Of a stretch of 64,000 bases of DNA, positions 35,721-45,133 are shown piece after piece. This DNA is from Curvibacter lanceolatus ATCC 14669 (GTDB lineage: Bacteria > Pseudomonadota > Gammaproteobacteria > Burkholderiales > Burkholderiaceae_C): NCBI RefSeq assembly GCF_000381265.1, contig NZ_KB906271.1:1-64000 (forward strand). Reading direction: 5' to 3'. The first letter of the stretch is position 1; every line of letters starts with the position of its first letter. The position numbers were made by a program, and so were the translations under genes. The notes under the pieces are model-generated. The model was given only the letters and a program-made list of their open reading frames with translations. It was not told the DNA's origin and ran no database searches.

Positions 35721-36095
35721 ATGCAATGGCTGCGCTCCACCCGATCACTGACCCACCTGGCACTGGTGTGGTTTGTGCTGGCCTTCGGGGCAGCGGTGGC
35801 CTCGCCCTTGGTCAAGCCCGAGGCGCTGACGCTGGTGTGCTCGGCCAATGGTGGCATGAAGCTGCTGGCCAGCAGCCCCGATGCCGACGATCAAGCCACC
35901 GGCCAGGCCAATCAAAGTGGCCACGCGCTGGACTGCCCGCTGTGCCTGGCGCTGGACGTGCCCTTGATGTTTGCCAGCGTGTTTGCGCCGTTTGAATCGC
36001 CGCTGGCCCCCCAGTTGCAGCCCACCGTGGTGGCGCACCTGGCGGTGGTGGCTGGTGCACCGCTGCCGCCCCGCGGCCCACCGGCCCACGCCTGA
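35721..36095 (+). CDS. DUF2946-family small membrane or periplasmic protein
   Basis: 124 residues from ATG 35721 (MQWLRSTRSLTHLALVWFVL). One N-terminal hydrophobic helix, then CSANGGMKLL and HALDCPLCLALDVPL, the conserved cysteines and CPLC motif of DUF2946. The family is often found beside copper- or other metal-related TonB receptors, and this gene is directly upstream of one. Metal binding is an inference. It is divergent from the amidohydrolase gene; a promoter should lie in 35628-35720. Confidence 0.8.
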   Translation: MQWLRSTRSLTHLALVWFVLAFGAAVASPLVKPEALTLVCSANGGMKLLASSPDADDQATGQANQSGHALDCPLCLALDVPLMFASVFAPFESPLAPQLQPTVVAHLAVVAGAPLPPRGPPAHA

Positions 36096-36300
36096 GCCGG
36101 GCGCACAGGGCTTGACACCCTGTTGCGCCCTGCGGGCCCCTCCCCGTTTTCATTCTTGCCCCAAGGCCGCGGCCTGCGCCGCGCTGGGGGCTGTCTTGTT
36201 GGGTGATCTGCTTGCCGAAGGCGCTGGCCTGTGCGGCGGCAGGTCTTGCGCCGGCCATGCCTTGGAGCATGGGCGGCAGCATTGTTGCGAACGCTTTGAA

Positions 36301-38382
36301 ATGACTCCTCTTGAACACAGAAACCTGCGCCACCCGGTGGCGCTCGCCGTCTTGCTGGCCCTGGGTGCGAGCCCTGGCCTGAACGCCTGGGCCCAGACCA
36401 GCCCGAACAGCGCCACCGGGGCCACCGGCGAATCCACCCTGACGCTGGGCACGGTACAGATCACCGACAAGGCCCAGGGCCCAATGACGGCGCGCAGCGT
36501 GCTGACGTCGGTGGATGTGCTGGGCGGCGCCGCGGTGCAAGACACCTCGGTGGACTACAGCTGGGAGCTGCTCCAGCGCGCCCCGGGCGTGCTGGTGACA
36601 CCGTTTCGCCAGGGCTCGGATGCCGGGCGTTTTTCGTTTCGTGGCTTCAATGGCGAGGGCCGGGTGAATGCGGTCAAGCTGTTGATCGATGGCATTCCCT
36701 CGAACGACAACGCGGGGGGCATGCCGTTTCTGGATGCGGTGTTTCCGCTCAACATCGAAAGCGTCGAGGTGGTGCGCGGCACCAACGACCCGCGCTATGG
36801 CCTGAACAACATTGCCGGCAATGCCAATGTGAACACGCGCACGGGCGGCAACGAGACCCAGATCAACACCACGCTGGGCAGCTTCAACACCCGCGAGGTG
36901 CAGGTGGCCAAGGGCATCGAGACCGCCAACTGGACGCAGAACTACTTTTTGGCCTCACGCGATTCGGACGGCTGGCGCGACCACGCCAACGCCCGCAAGC
37001 TGGCCGTGGCGGGCAAGTGGTTTTACACCACCGATGACGGCCGCTACCGCACCGGGCTGAGCGTGCGCCACTTCGAGAACGACGCGCTTGAATCGGGCTA
37101 CCTGAGCGCCGCCGCTGCGGCCAGCGCACCGCGCTCGTCGCCCAGCTATGCCTCGGCCGACCGCAGCACGCGCCACACCAACCAGGTGGCCGTGTTTCAT
37201 GACCAGCAACTGGGCGACCTGTCGTGGAGCACCCGCGTGTACCGCAACACTTACACCAACCAGCGCTGGGTGCGCTTCACGCAAGCGGGGGTGCAGCAAG
37301 AGCGCGACTCGGATGAGAACCAGGACGGCGCGATCAGCACGCTGACCTGGCGCCCGCAGGTGAGCTGGGCGCATGAACTGGTGCTGGAAGGCGGGGTGGA
37401 CTACCAGCGCCAGACCAACCTGAGCCAGCGCTACCGCACGGTGGAGCGGGTGCGCACCTCGCAGATCCGCAACTGGGACTACACGCTCAGCAACCAGGGC
37501 GCCTATGTGCAGGCCATGATCCGGCCGGTGCCCGTGCTGAAGATCGTGCCGGCCCTGCGGGTGGACCATTTCAGCGGTCATCTGGTGGACCGACTGGCGG
37601 GCACCACCCTGCCCCTGAACGCCTACGGCACGGTACCCCAACCCAAGTTGAGCGTGGTGTACTCGCCCTGGCAGAAGGCCAGCGTGTATGCCAACGTGGG
37701 GCGCACCTTCCAGATCGGCACCGGCGTCGACGCCTACCGCGCCAGCACGCAAAAGCGCGATCTGTCGGCCTCGCTGAACGACGGCTGGGAGCTGGGCCTG
37801 AAGTTCACGCCCTACGAAGGGCTGGACGGGCGCGTGGCCTACTGGGAGCAAAAAGCCAGCGGCGAGGTGGCCCGCACCCTGGGCGTGGATGGCCTGGTGG
37901 ACACCGGCGGCCAGGGCAACATCGGCCGCACGCTGCGCAAGGGCTACGACCTGCAGCTGAACCTGCGGCCCACGGGCAAGGTGTCGGGCTGGGTGAGCTA
38001 TTCGCACCAGCAGGCCACCATCACCGCCCCTGACCCCAGCGCCCCGACCACCCTGGGCAAAGAGATCGAGAACGTGCCGCACTACGTGGCCTCGCTGGGG
38101 GCCGACTACCAGGTCAACGGCGACTGGAAGATCTCGGCCTGGGGCACGGCCCAGGGCAGCTACTACGTGGAGCGCAGCAACACCCTGGGCAAGTTTGGCG
38201 GCAACGTGCTGCTGAACCTGTCGGCGCAGTGGCGCATCCAGCCCGACCTGACGTTGCAATTGCAGGTGCGCAACCTGGCCAACCGTGCCTATGAGTACGT
38301 TTGGTATGACAGCGGCTCGTGGGGCCATTCGCCGGGTGACGGCCGCGCCTATTACGCCACGCTGGCCTGGAAGTTCAAATGA
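36301..38382 (+). CDS. TonB-dependent outer-membrane receptor
   Basis: 693 residues from ATG 36301. Signal peptide (PVALAVLLALGASPGLNAWAQ), a TonB-box-like stretch near LGTVQITDKA, plug domain with LLQRAPGVLVTPFRQG, FSFRGFNGEG, VKLLIDGIPSNDN, NIESVEVVRGTNDPRYGLNN, then a barrel ending YYATLAWKFK with terminal aromatic. It is similar in layout to siderophore or metal-complex receptors. Substrate not readable; with DUF2946 upstream and a PepSY protein downstream, a metal (copper or iron) is likely. Stop overlaps the next start by four bases. Confidence 0.93.
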   Translation: MTPLEHRNLRHPVALAVLLALGASPGLNAWAQTSPNSATGATGESTLTLGTVQITDKAQGPMTARSVLTSVDVLGGAAVQDTSVDYSWELLQRAPGVLVTPFRQGSDAGRFSFRGFNGEGRVNAVKLLIDGIPSNDNAGGMPFLDAVFPLNIESVEVVRGTNDPRYGLNNIAGNANVNTRTGGNETQINTTLGSFNTREVQVAKGIETANWTQNYFLASRDSDGWRDHANARKLAVAGKWFYTTDDGRYRTGLSVRHFENDALESGYLSAAAAASAPRSSPSYASADRSTRHTNQVAVFHDQQLGDLSWSTRVYRNTYTNQRWVRFTQAGVQQERDSDENQDGAISTLTWRPQVSWAHELVLEGGVDYQRQTNLSQRYRTVERVRTSQIRNWDYTLSNQGAYVQAMIRPVPVLKIVPALRVDHFSGHLVDRLAGTTLPLNAYGTVPQPKLSVVYSPWQKASVYANVGRTFQIGTGVDAYRASTQKRDLSASLNDGWELGLKFTPYEGLDGRVAYWEQKASGEVARTLGVDGLVDTGGQGNIGRTLRKGYDLQLNLRPTGKVSGWVSYSHQQATITAPDPSAPTTLGKEIENVPHYVASLGADYQVNGDWKISAWGTAQGSYYVERSNTLGKFGGNVLLNLSAQWRIQPDLTLQLQVRNLANRAYEYVWYDSGSWGHSPGDGRAYYATLAWKFK

Positions 38383-39833
38383 GCGCGGCCACCCCGTTGC
38401 CCCGGGCTGAGACAGGTGCCGCGGAGCCGCGTGCAGGCTGGCTGTACCGGCTGCTGTGGCGATGGCATTTCTATGCCGGGCTGCTGGTGTGGCCGTTTGT
38501 GCTGCTGCTGTCGATCACGGGCGGGCTGTACCTGTTTCACGACACGGTGGACACGTGGTGGCACCGCGATCTGCTGACGGTGCCCACACCGTCAACCCAG
38601 GCCAGCGAGGCCTGGCCGCCGCAGCGGCTGCTGGCGGCAGCGCAACAGGCGGTGCCCGGGCAACTGCTGCGCTGGAACCCGCCCGAAGCCCCCGGGCGCT
38701 CGGCGCGCATCGACCTGCTCACAACAACGGGGCAACGCGTGTGGGTGTACCTGAGCCCGGCCGATGGCCGGGTGCTGGGCCAATTGCCCGAACGCGGCAC
38801 GCTGGGCTGGACGCTGCGGCATCTGCACAGCCTGAAGATCGTGGGGCCGAAGGCCCGGGCCCTGATCGAGATTGCCGCAGGCTGGACGGGCCTGCTGGTG
38901 CTGAGCGGCCTGTACCTGTGGTGGCCACGGGGCCGCAAGCAAGGCGTGTGGAGCCTGCGCCGCTGGCACCCGGGGCAACGGGTGTTCTGGCGCGACCTGC
39001 ATGCCGTGGGCGGGGCGGCGGTGGGCGGGGTGCTGCTGTTTTTGGCGCTCACCGGCATGCCCTGGTCGGGCGTGTGGGGGGCTTGGGTGAACCAGTGGGC
39101 CAACGGCGCCAACTGGGGCTACCCAGCCGGGCTGCGGGTGCAGCTGCCCATGTCGGGCCAGCGCCTGGCCGACCAGGCAGACACCAACTGGTCGCTGACA
39201 CAGGCGCGGCTGCCCCTGTCCACCCCCGGGGGCGAGCACGCCGGGCACGGTGCGGCAGCAGCCCCTGCACGGCCAGAGGGCTCAGCGGCAAGCCCGATGC
39301 CGCCGATGCTGAGCCTGGCCCAGATCTGGCCCCGGGTGCAGGCCCTGAACCTGGCGCCCGGGCTGAGCCTGAGTGCACCCAACGGGCCGCACGGGGTGTG
39401 GACCGCGTCGGTGTACCCGGCCGACCTGAGCCGCCAGCGCGTGGTGCACCTCGATGCCTACAGCGGCGAGGTGTTGCTGGACATGGCCTGGCCCGACTAC
39501 GGCGCCGCCGGGCGCTGGATGGAATGGGGCATCAATGTGCACCTGGGGCAGCAGTGGGGCTGGGCCAACCAATGGGGCCTGCTGCTGGTGTGCGCCGTGG
39601 TGGCACTGCTGTGCCTGGCGGCGCCGTTGATGTGGTGGTGGCGCCGGCCGGCCGGGCGCCTGGGCGTGCCCCGGCTGGAGGGCACATCGCCGCGGTACTG
39701 GCGCCTGCTGGCCTGGCTGCTGCCGGCCTGTCTGCTGTTCCCGCTGGCCGGCGGGGCCTTGCTGGCCGTGCTGCTGCTGGATGCGGCGGTGCTGAGCCTG
39801 GGGGAGCGCGCCCAACAGACAAAACAGCGCTGA
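38379..39833 (+). CDS. PepSY-associated transmembrane protein (siderophore/iron-reductase type)
   Basis: 484 residues. First helix RWHFYAGLLVWPFVLLLSIT with the diagnostic WHFYAGL, then TGGLYLFHDTVD, LHSLKIVGPKARALIEIAAG, SGLYLWWPRGRK, WRDLHAVGGAAVG, and at the C-terminus WMEWGINVHLGQQWGWAN and VVALLCLAAPLMWWWRRP. The His residues in helices could bind haem. Family members beside TonB receptors are thought to reduce or help internalise the metal complex at the inner membrane. A His/Ala/Pro loop sits near residue 290. Confidence 0.9.
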   Translation: MSAATPLPRAETGAAEPRAGWLYRLLWRWHFYAGLLVWPFVLLLSITGGLYLFHDTVDTWWHRDLLTVPTPSTQASEAWPPQRLLAAAQQAVPGQLLRWNPPEAPGRSARIDLLTTTGQRVWVYLSPADGRVLGQLPERGTLGWTLRHLHSLKIVGPKARALIEIAAGWTGLLVLSGLYLWWPRGRKQGVWSLRRWHPGQRVFWRDLHAVGGAAVGGVLLFLALTGMPWSGVWGAWVNQWANGANWGYPAGLRVQLPMSGQRLADQADTNWSLTQARLPLSTPGGEHAGHGAAAAPARPEGSAASPMPPMLSLAQIWPRVQALNLAPGLSLSAPNGPHGVWTASVYPADLSRQRVVHLDAYSGEVLLDMAWPDYGAAGRWMEWGINVHLGQQWGWANQWGLLLVCAVVALLCLAAPLMWWWRRPAGRLGVPRLEGTSPRYWRLLAWLLPACLLFPLAGGALLAVLLLDAAVLSLGERAQQTKQR

Positions 39834-39971
39834 TGCTTTTTTGAGCAGCGTAACAATTGCCTTTGCAAATCAAACACTTGACGCACTGTTCCTGCCACGG
39901 CACACGGCTTGTCCACAGGCTTGTCCAGAAAAGGCGGGGATAGATCGGGGAGCCAGCCAGCGCTGATCGGC

Positions 39972-41588
39972 TCAGGCTGGCGCGGGCTGTTGCGCCAGGT
40001 AGAGCAGAAAGTCGTCGAGCTTCATGGGCTTGGCAAAGTGGTAGCCCTGCCCGTAGCGGGCGCCCATTTCGCACAGTTGCCGGGCCTGCTCTGCGGTTTC
40101 GATGCCTTCGGCGATCACTTCGCTGCCGATGGCCTTGGCGATCGCGATGATCTCGGGGATCAGGGTGGAGCGGATGGTGGCGTCGGCCATCTCGAAGACA
40201 AAGGATTTGTCGATCTTCAGGTAATCGGGTGCCACGCGCTTGACGATGCCCAGGTTGGAGTACCCGGTGCCGAAGTCGTCGATCGAGATGGCAAAACCGT
40301 CGGCCTTGAGGCGGGCCAGTTCGGGCACCAGGGCACTGGAGAAGTCGTACTCGGTCACCTCGAGCTCGATGCGCAGGTCGCTGCGTCCGCTGTCGTAAAG
40401 GGCGGACGTCAGGTGCGGCAGGATCAGATCGCGGCGCAGGTTCTGCGGAAAGAAATTGAGGGCCACCGAGAAGTGGGTCTGCGGCGGCAGGGCTGCGCCC
40501 AGCTCAAGCAAGGCATGGCGGCTGACGGCTGCATCAAAGCGCCAGCCCAGATGCTGCTGGGTGAGCGCCGGGATGAACTGGTCGGGGTACAGCAGGCTTT
40601 GGCCGTCTTGCAGGCGGGCCAGCACCTCGCAGCCGATCACGCGCCCGGTGGCCAGCTCGAGAATGGGCTGGTAGTGGCACACCACATTGGCCGGCTGGCA
40701 CAGGTGGCGGATCAGGAACTCCATGGAGCTCAGGTAACGCCCCAACCGGGCCAGGGCCGCCCCGGCCAGCCAGCCGAGCACGGCGCACAGCAGCACATAG
40801 CCGGCCCCGATCCAGGGGTGGCGCTGGGCCAGATCACCCAGGCCCAGCACCGACTGCACCGAGATCGGACTGACCCCGGGCACCGAATTGGTCACGCGCC
40901 ACACACGCTGCGGCCAATCGAAGCTGACGTGTGGGGTGTCCAGCGAGGCCATCGCGTCGGTCTGGGCGCCACGCGCACCCACATAGGCCCGGCGGCGCTG
41001 GTGCACATTGCCGGCCCACACGCCGTCGGCGTATTGGACGAACACCTCGTGCGTGGGGTTGTCGTCGATCAACACCTGGAAGCGCCCACGTTCGATCACG
41101 GTGCCGCACAGGTCGGCGGGGGCCTGCGGAGCGTAAAGCTGCAGCGGGGTGTTCAGCAGGTAACGGCCCACCGACCCATCGATGCCCTGGGTGGTGTGCG
41201 GCCTGGGCTGGGGCAGCAGGCCCGAGACCGTGCTGCAGAAAAGGCGCCCCTGCTCATCGAGCAGGCCGATCTCGCGCACGTCGCGGTTCTTGAGCAGCAG
41301 CACCCGCAATAGGCCGAGGTTGTCGGGCGTGCATTCGGGGCTGTATGAGGCGTTGAGCACATCCAGCATCAACCGCACGTTGTCTTGCAATGCGTGCATG
41401 CGCTGCAGCAATTTGGCGTGGCCCTGGTCGATGGTCTGCACCCGCACCTGCAAGGCGCCCCAGGCGATCAGGGCCGCCACAACACTGGCCAGCAGCCCAC
41501 CGCCCAACCAACCGACCAGCACGGCACGCCGCCCCAGCCAACGGCAGACGGGAACAAGCAAACTGCGCCGGGCTGGGGAGAGGTTCAT
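39972..41588 (-). CDS. CSS-motif cyclic-di-GMP phosphodiesterase (EAL domain)
   Basis: 538 residues from ATG 41588. N-terminal helix about 24-46, periplasmic CSS-motif domain (two cysteines, PECTPDN and FCSTVSG, the latter a CST variant of the CSS motif), second helix (IGAGYVLLCAVLGWLAGAAL), then EAL domain: CEVLARLQ (EVL variant), NFFPQNL, ELEVTEYD, AISIDDFGTGYSNL, LKIDKSFVFE and EVIAEGIET. The catalytic acidic residues appear present, so it should hydrolyse cyclic di-GMP, with redox or thiol state of the periplasmic cysteines as input, as in E. coli Pde proteins of this type. Confidence 0.92.
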   Translation of the reverse strand: MNLSPARRSLLVPVCRWLGRRAVLVGWLGGGLLASVVAALIAWGALQVRVQTIDQGHAKLLQRMHALQDNVRLMLDVLNASYSPECTPDNLGLLRVLLLKNRDVREIGLLDEQGRLFCSTVSGLLPQPRPHTTQGIDGSVGRYLLNTPLQLYAPQAPADLCGTVIERGRFQVLIDDNPTHEVFVQYADGVWAGNVHQRRRAYVGARGAQTDAMASLDTPHVSFDWPQRVWRVTNSVPGVSPISVQSVLGLGDLAQRHPWIGAGYVLLCAVLGWLAGAALARLGRYLSSMEFLIRHLCQPANVVCHYQPILELATGRVIGCEVLARLQDGQSLLYPDQFIPALTQQHLGWRFDAAVSRHALLELGAALPPQTHFSVALNFFPQNLRRDLILPHLTSALYDSGRSDLRIELEVTEYDFSSALVPELARLKADGFAISIDDFGTGYSNLGIVKRVAPDYLKIDKSFVFEMADATIRSTLIPEIIAIAKAIGSEVIAEGIETAEQARQLCEMGARYGQGYHFAKPMKLDDFLLYLAQQPAPA

Positions 41589-41734
41589 GGTGGAGCGGCA
41601 GGTAATTCCGCAGTATATGAGAGGGCACAACGTGCCACTGAACGGTCGCGTCTGCGAGAAACGGGCCCGTGCCACGGCGGATTCCGGGGGCTGGAGCCTT
41701 CTCCAGCCCTGAAACCTGCACCGTGGGTGTTTGT

Positions 41735-42694
41735 TCAGTCTAGCGTGATCTTGGCGTAGGCGCTGACGCGCTGCATCTTCTCAATCTCGGACTTGATCTC
41801 GGCGCCAAACTCTTCGGGGCTGGTGCCGGTGGCAAACAGGCCCTGGGCGGCCAGGCGCTCGCGCACCGCAGGCTCTTTGAGGGCCCGCACCACGGCCTCT
41901 TGCACGCGAACAATGGCGGCCTTGGGGGTGCCCGCCGGGGCCACCAGGCCAAACCACGAGGGTTCGTTGCACACATTGAGGCCCAACTCACCGTAGGTGG
42001 GCACATTGGGCAGCACCTCGAGGCGCTTGTTCCACGACACCGCCAGCGCACGCAGCTTGCCCGACTGGATGTGGGGCAGCGAAGCCGCCACCTGGTCGAA
42101 GTAGACCATCACCTGCCCGCCCACCACATCGTTGAGTGCGGGGCCGGCTCCGCGGTAGGGGATGTGCAGCATGAAGGTGCCGGTGGCGCTCTTGAACAGC
42201 TCGCCCCACATGTGGCCGATGGTGCCGGTGCCCGGCGTGGCGTACGAAAGCTTGCCGGGATTGGCCTTGAGGTAACGCAGGAACTCGGCGTAGTCCTTCA
42301 CTGGCAAGCCGGCGTTGACCACCAGCACGCCCGGGGCCTTGACCAGTTCGGTGACCGGTGCGAAATCTTTGATGGGGTCGTAGGGCAGTTTTTTGTAGAC
42401 CGCCGGGTTGACACCGTGGGTGGACACGGTGGCCACGGCCAGGGTGAGGCCATCGGGCGCCGCGCGGGCCACTTCAGCCATGCCGATCGAGCCCCCTGCC
42501 CCGCCCTTGTTGTCGACCACCACGGGCTGCCCCAGCAGCCGCGCCAGCGGCTCGCTGATGGCGCGCCCCGTGATGTCGGTGGCCCCACCGGGCGGGAAAG
42601 GCACCACCAGGCGCAGCGGCCGGGTGTCGGCAAAGGCCGGGGCCTGGCTGGCGGCTGCGGCTGCAGCCAGAGTGAGCAGATGACGTCGTTGCAT
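41735..42694 (-). CDS. Bug/TctC-family periplasmic solute receptor
   Basis: 319 residues from ATG 42694. Tat-like or Sec signal (QRRHLLTLAAAAAASQAPAF), then LRLVVPFPPGGATDITGRAI, VVVDNKGGAGGSIGMAEVAR, YATPGTGTIGHM, HIPYRGAGPALNDVVGGQV and GLVAPAGTPKAAIVRVQEAV. These receptors bind carboxylates and aromatics, and most lack an adjacent tctAB transporter, as here. Ligand unknown. Divergent from the GGDEF-EAL gene at 42874. Confidence 0.93.
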   Translation of the reverse strand: MQRRHLLTLAAAAAASQAPAFADTRPLRLVVPFPPGGATDITGRAISEPLARLLGQPVVVDNKGGAGGSIGMAEVARAAPDGLTLAVATVSTHGVNPAVYKKLPYDPIKDFAPVTELVKAPGVLVVNAGLPVKDYAEFLRYLKANPGKLSYATPGTGTIGHMWGELFKSATGTFMLHIPYRGAGPALNDVVGGQVMVYFDQVAASLPHIQSGKLRALAVSWNKRLEVLPNVPTYGELGLNVCNEPSWFGLVAPAGTPKAAIVRVQEAVVRALKEPAVRERLAAQGLFATGTSPEEFGAEIKSEIEKMQRVSAYAKITLD

Positions 42695-42873
42695 GAGGGG
42701 CGGAGTCCTTGAGTGGGCCTGCAGGGAGGGTACAGGCCGTACGCAAAATGCGAGCCAGATGAGTATGCCGCGCAAAAACCCCTTGTTGCGCGCTGCACGA
42801 CTGCGGCACCTGGCCTTGCGCCATGTCTTCAGTGGCGGGTCACATTCTTGCTACATTCTGTAACCGCCACGCC

Positions 42874-45123
42874 ATGAAACCACTTTCTGCCGCCACTGGC
42901 CACCCGGCCCTGACCCGACTCCACCAGTCGTTGTGGATCACGGTGCTGATGTCGCTGCTTTTTGTGGGTCTGTTCGTGTACTACGTGCAGGCCGAGAAGG
43001 CGATCGACCAGGCCAACGAAGAGCGTCTGGAGTCGCTGGGGCTGGCCTCGGAGTTGCGGCAATCGTCGGACGACCTGACGCGCATGGTGCGCACCTATGT
43101 GGCGACGGGCGATCTGGTGTATCAGAAGTACTACATGGAGATTCTGGCCATCCGCGACGGCCACAGCCCCCGGCCACTCGACTACCGCAATGTCTACTGG
43201 GATCTGATTCTGGGTGACGGGCCCCGGCCACGGGCCGCAGGTGCTGCTGTGCCCCTGCTGACCCTGATGGAACAGGCCCACTTCACGCAGGCCGAGTTCG
43301 CCAAGCTGGCCGAGGCCAAGGCCAACTCGGACGCGCTGACCGGCACCGAATTGGCAGCGATGGTGCTCATTGAAGCGTCTGGTGGCGATGTGGCGGCGCG
43401 CCGCTTGCGCGCCATCGCGATGCTGCATGACGCGGCCTACCACGAGGCCAAGGCCCGCATCATGCGGCCGATTGCCGAGTTTCAGGAGATGGTGGAGTTG
43501 CGCACCACGCAAGCCGTGCGGGAGGCCGCGCACTTTGCGGTGCTGGTGCGTTGGGTGTTCGCGGGCGTGGGCCTGCTGCTGGGCTTCACGCTGTGGCAGA
43601 CCTACCGGGCCCTGCGCCACACGCTGGGCGGCAAACTGGAGGACATCCACCGCCAGATCGAACGCCTGGGACGGGGAGATTTTGACGAGCCCATCCCTGT
43701 GGAGCCGGCCCTGCAGCACAGCGTGCTGGGCTGGCTGGCCGAAACGCAGCGCCAGTTGCTGGCCGCCGACACCGAGCACCGGCGCTCGGCCGCGCAGATC
43801 AACAACCTGGCGTTCTTCGACCAGCTCACCGGCCTGCCCAACCGGGTGCTGCTGCTGGACCGGCTGCGCCAGACGCAGGCCATCAGCCAACGCACCGGCC
43901 AGTACGCGGCCTTGCTGTTCATCGACCTGGACCACTTCAAGACGCTGAACGACACCAAGGGCCACGACATGGGTGACCTGCTGCTGCAACAGGTGGCCGA
44001 CCGCCTGCGGCAAGGGGTGCACCCCGATGACACGGTGGCCCGCATCGGCGGCGATGAGTTTGTGATGGTGCTGGGCGGCCTGGGCGAGACCGCACGCGAC
44101 GCGGCCAGCGCCACCGAGGCGATTGCCGAGCGCCTGCTGAGATCGCTGACACGGGCCTACACCTTGAGGGGCTTCGTGCACCACAGCAGTGCCAGCCTGG
44201 GAGCCACGCTGTTTCTGGGCCAGGGCACCTCGATGGACGAGCTGATGAAACAGGCCGACCTGGCCATGTACCGCGCCAAGGATGCGGGGCGCCAGGCCGT
44301 GCGCTTTTTTGACCCGGCCATGGAAGCGGTGGTGAAACACCGCGCAGAAATCGAGGACGACCTGCGCCGGGCCTTGCAACAACAGCAGTTTGTGCTGCAT
44401 TTCCAGCCCCAGGTGAACAGCGCCAGCGAGTTGCTGAGCGCCGAAGTGCTGGTGCGCTGGCAGCACCCCGAACGCGGGCTGGTGCCGCCGGGCGACTTCA
44501 TCGGTCTGGCCGAGGACAGCGGGCTGATCGTGCCGCTGGGGCGCTGGGTGCTGCAGGCTGCCTGCGAGCAGTTGGCCTGCTGGGCCGGCCGGCCTGGCCT
44601 GGGGCAACTGAGCCTGGCGGTGAACATGAGCGCCAAGCAGTTTCGCGACCCCGGCTTTGTGGCCATGGTGCTGGAAGTGGTGCAGCACACGGGGGCCGAC
44701 CCGCGCCGGCTGAAGCTGGAGCTGACCGAAAGCCTGCTGGTGCATGACGTGGACGAGATCATCGCCACCATGCAAACGCTGCAGGGGCATGGCATCGGTT
44801 TTTCGCTGGATGATTTCGGCACCGGCTACTCATCGCTGACCTACCTGAAGCGACTGCCCCTGAACCAGCTCAAGATCGACCAATCTTTTGTGCGTGACAT
44901 GCTTGACGACGCGCACGATGCGGCCATTGCCAAGACCATCGTCACCCTGGCCCAGAGCCTGGATCTGCCGGTGATTGCAGAAGGCGTGGAAACGCTGGCG
45001 CAGCAGCGCTTTCTGCAACAGATCGGCTGCCATGCCTACCAGGGTTATCTGTTCAGCCGACCGGTGCCGCTGGACGTGTTCGAGCCACTGGCGCTGGCGG
45101 GCACGCTGCAATCCGTGGCCTAG
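42874..45123 (+). CDS. Membrane-bound GGDEF-EAL protein
   Basis: 749 residues from ATG 42874. First helix about 20-40 (LWITVLMSLLFVGLFVYYVQ), a periplasmic helical sensor of about 190 residues, second helix near 225-245 and a HAMP-like segment. GGDEF domain: FDQLTGLPNRVLLLDRLR, FIDLDHFKTLNDTKGHDMGD and intact GGDEF (392-396). EAL domain: AEVLVRW (EVL variant, 524-526), AVNMSAKQFRDPGF, LELTESLL, SLDDFGTGYSSLTYLK, LKIDQSFVRDM and VIAEGVET. Both domains look catalytically competent; net output depends on sensor state. Confidence 0.94.
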   Translation: MKPLSAATGHPALTRLHQSLWITVLMSLLFVGLFVYYVQAEKAIDQANEERLESLGLASELRQSSDDLTRMVRTYVATGDLVYQKYYMEILAIRDGHSPRPLDYRNVYWDLILGDGPRPRAAGAAVPLLTLMEQAHFTQAEFAKLAEAKANSDALTGTELAAMVLIEASGGDVAARRLRAIAMLHDAAYHEAKARIMRPIAEFQEMVELRTTQAVREAAHFAVLVRWVFAGVGLLLGFTLWQTYRALRHTLGGKLEDIHRQIERLGRGDFDEPIPVEPALQHSVLGWLAETQRQLLAADTEHRRSAAQINNLAFFDQLTGLPNRVLLLDRLRQTQAISQRTGQYAALLFIDLDHFKTLNDTKGHDMGDLLLQQVADRLRQGVHPDDTVARIGGDEFVMVLGGLGETARDAASATEAIAERLLRSLTRAYTLRGFVHHSSASLGATLFLGQGTSMDELMKQADLAMYRAKDAGRQAVRFFDPAMEAVVKHRAEIEDDLRRALQQQQFVLHFQPQVNSASELLSAEVLVRWQHPERGLVPPGDFIGLAEDSGLIVPLGRWVLQAACEQLACWAGRPGLGQLSLAVNMSAKQFRDPGFVAMVLEVVQHTGADPRRLKLELTESLLVHDVDEIIATMQTLQGHGIGFSLDDFGTGYSSLTYLKRLPLNQLKIDQSFVRDMLDDAHDAAIAKTIVTLAQSLDLPVIAEGVETLAQQRFLQQIGCHAYQGYLFSRPVPLDVFEPLALAGTLQSVA

Positions 45124-45133
45124 GGCCACCGGC

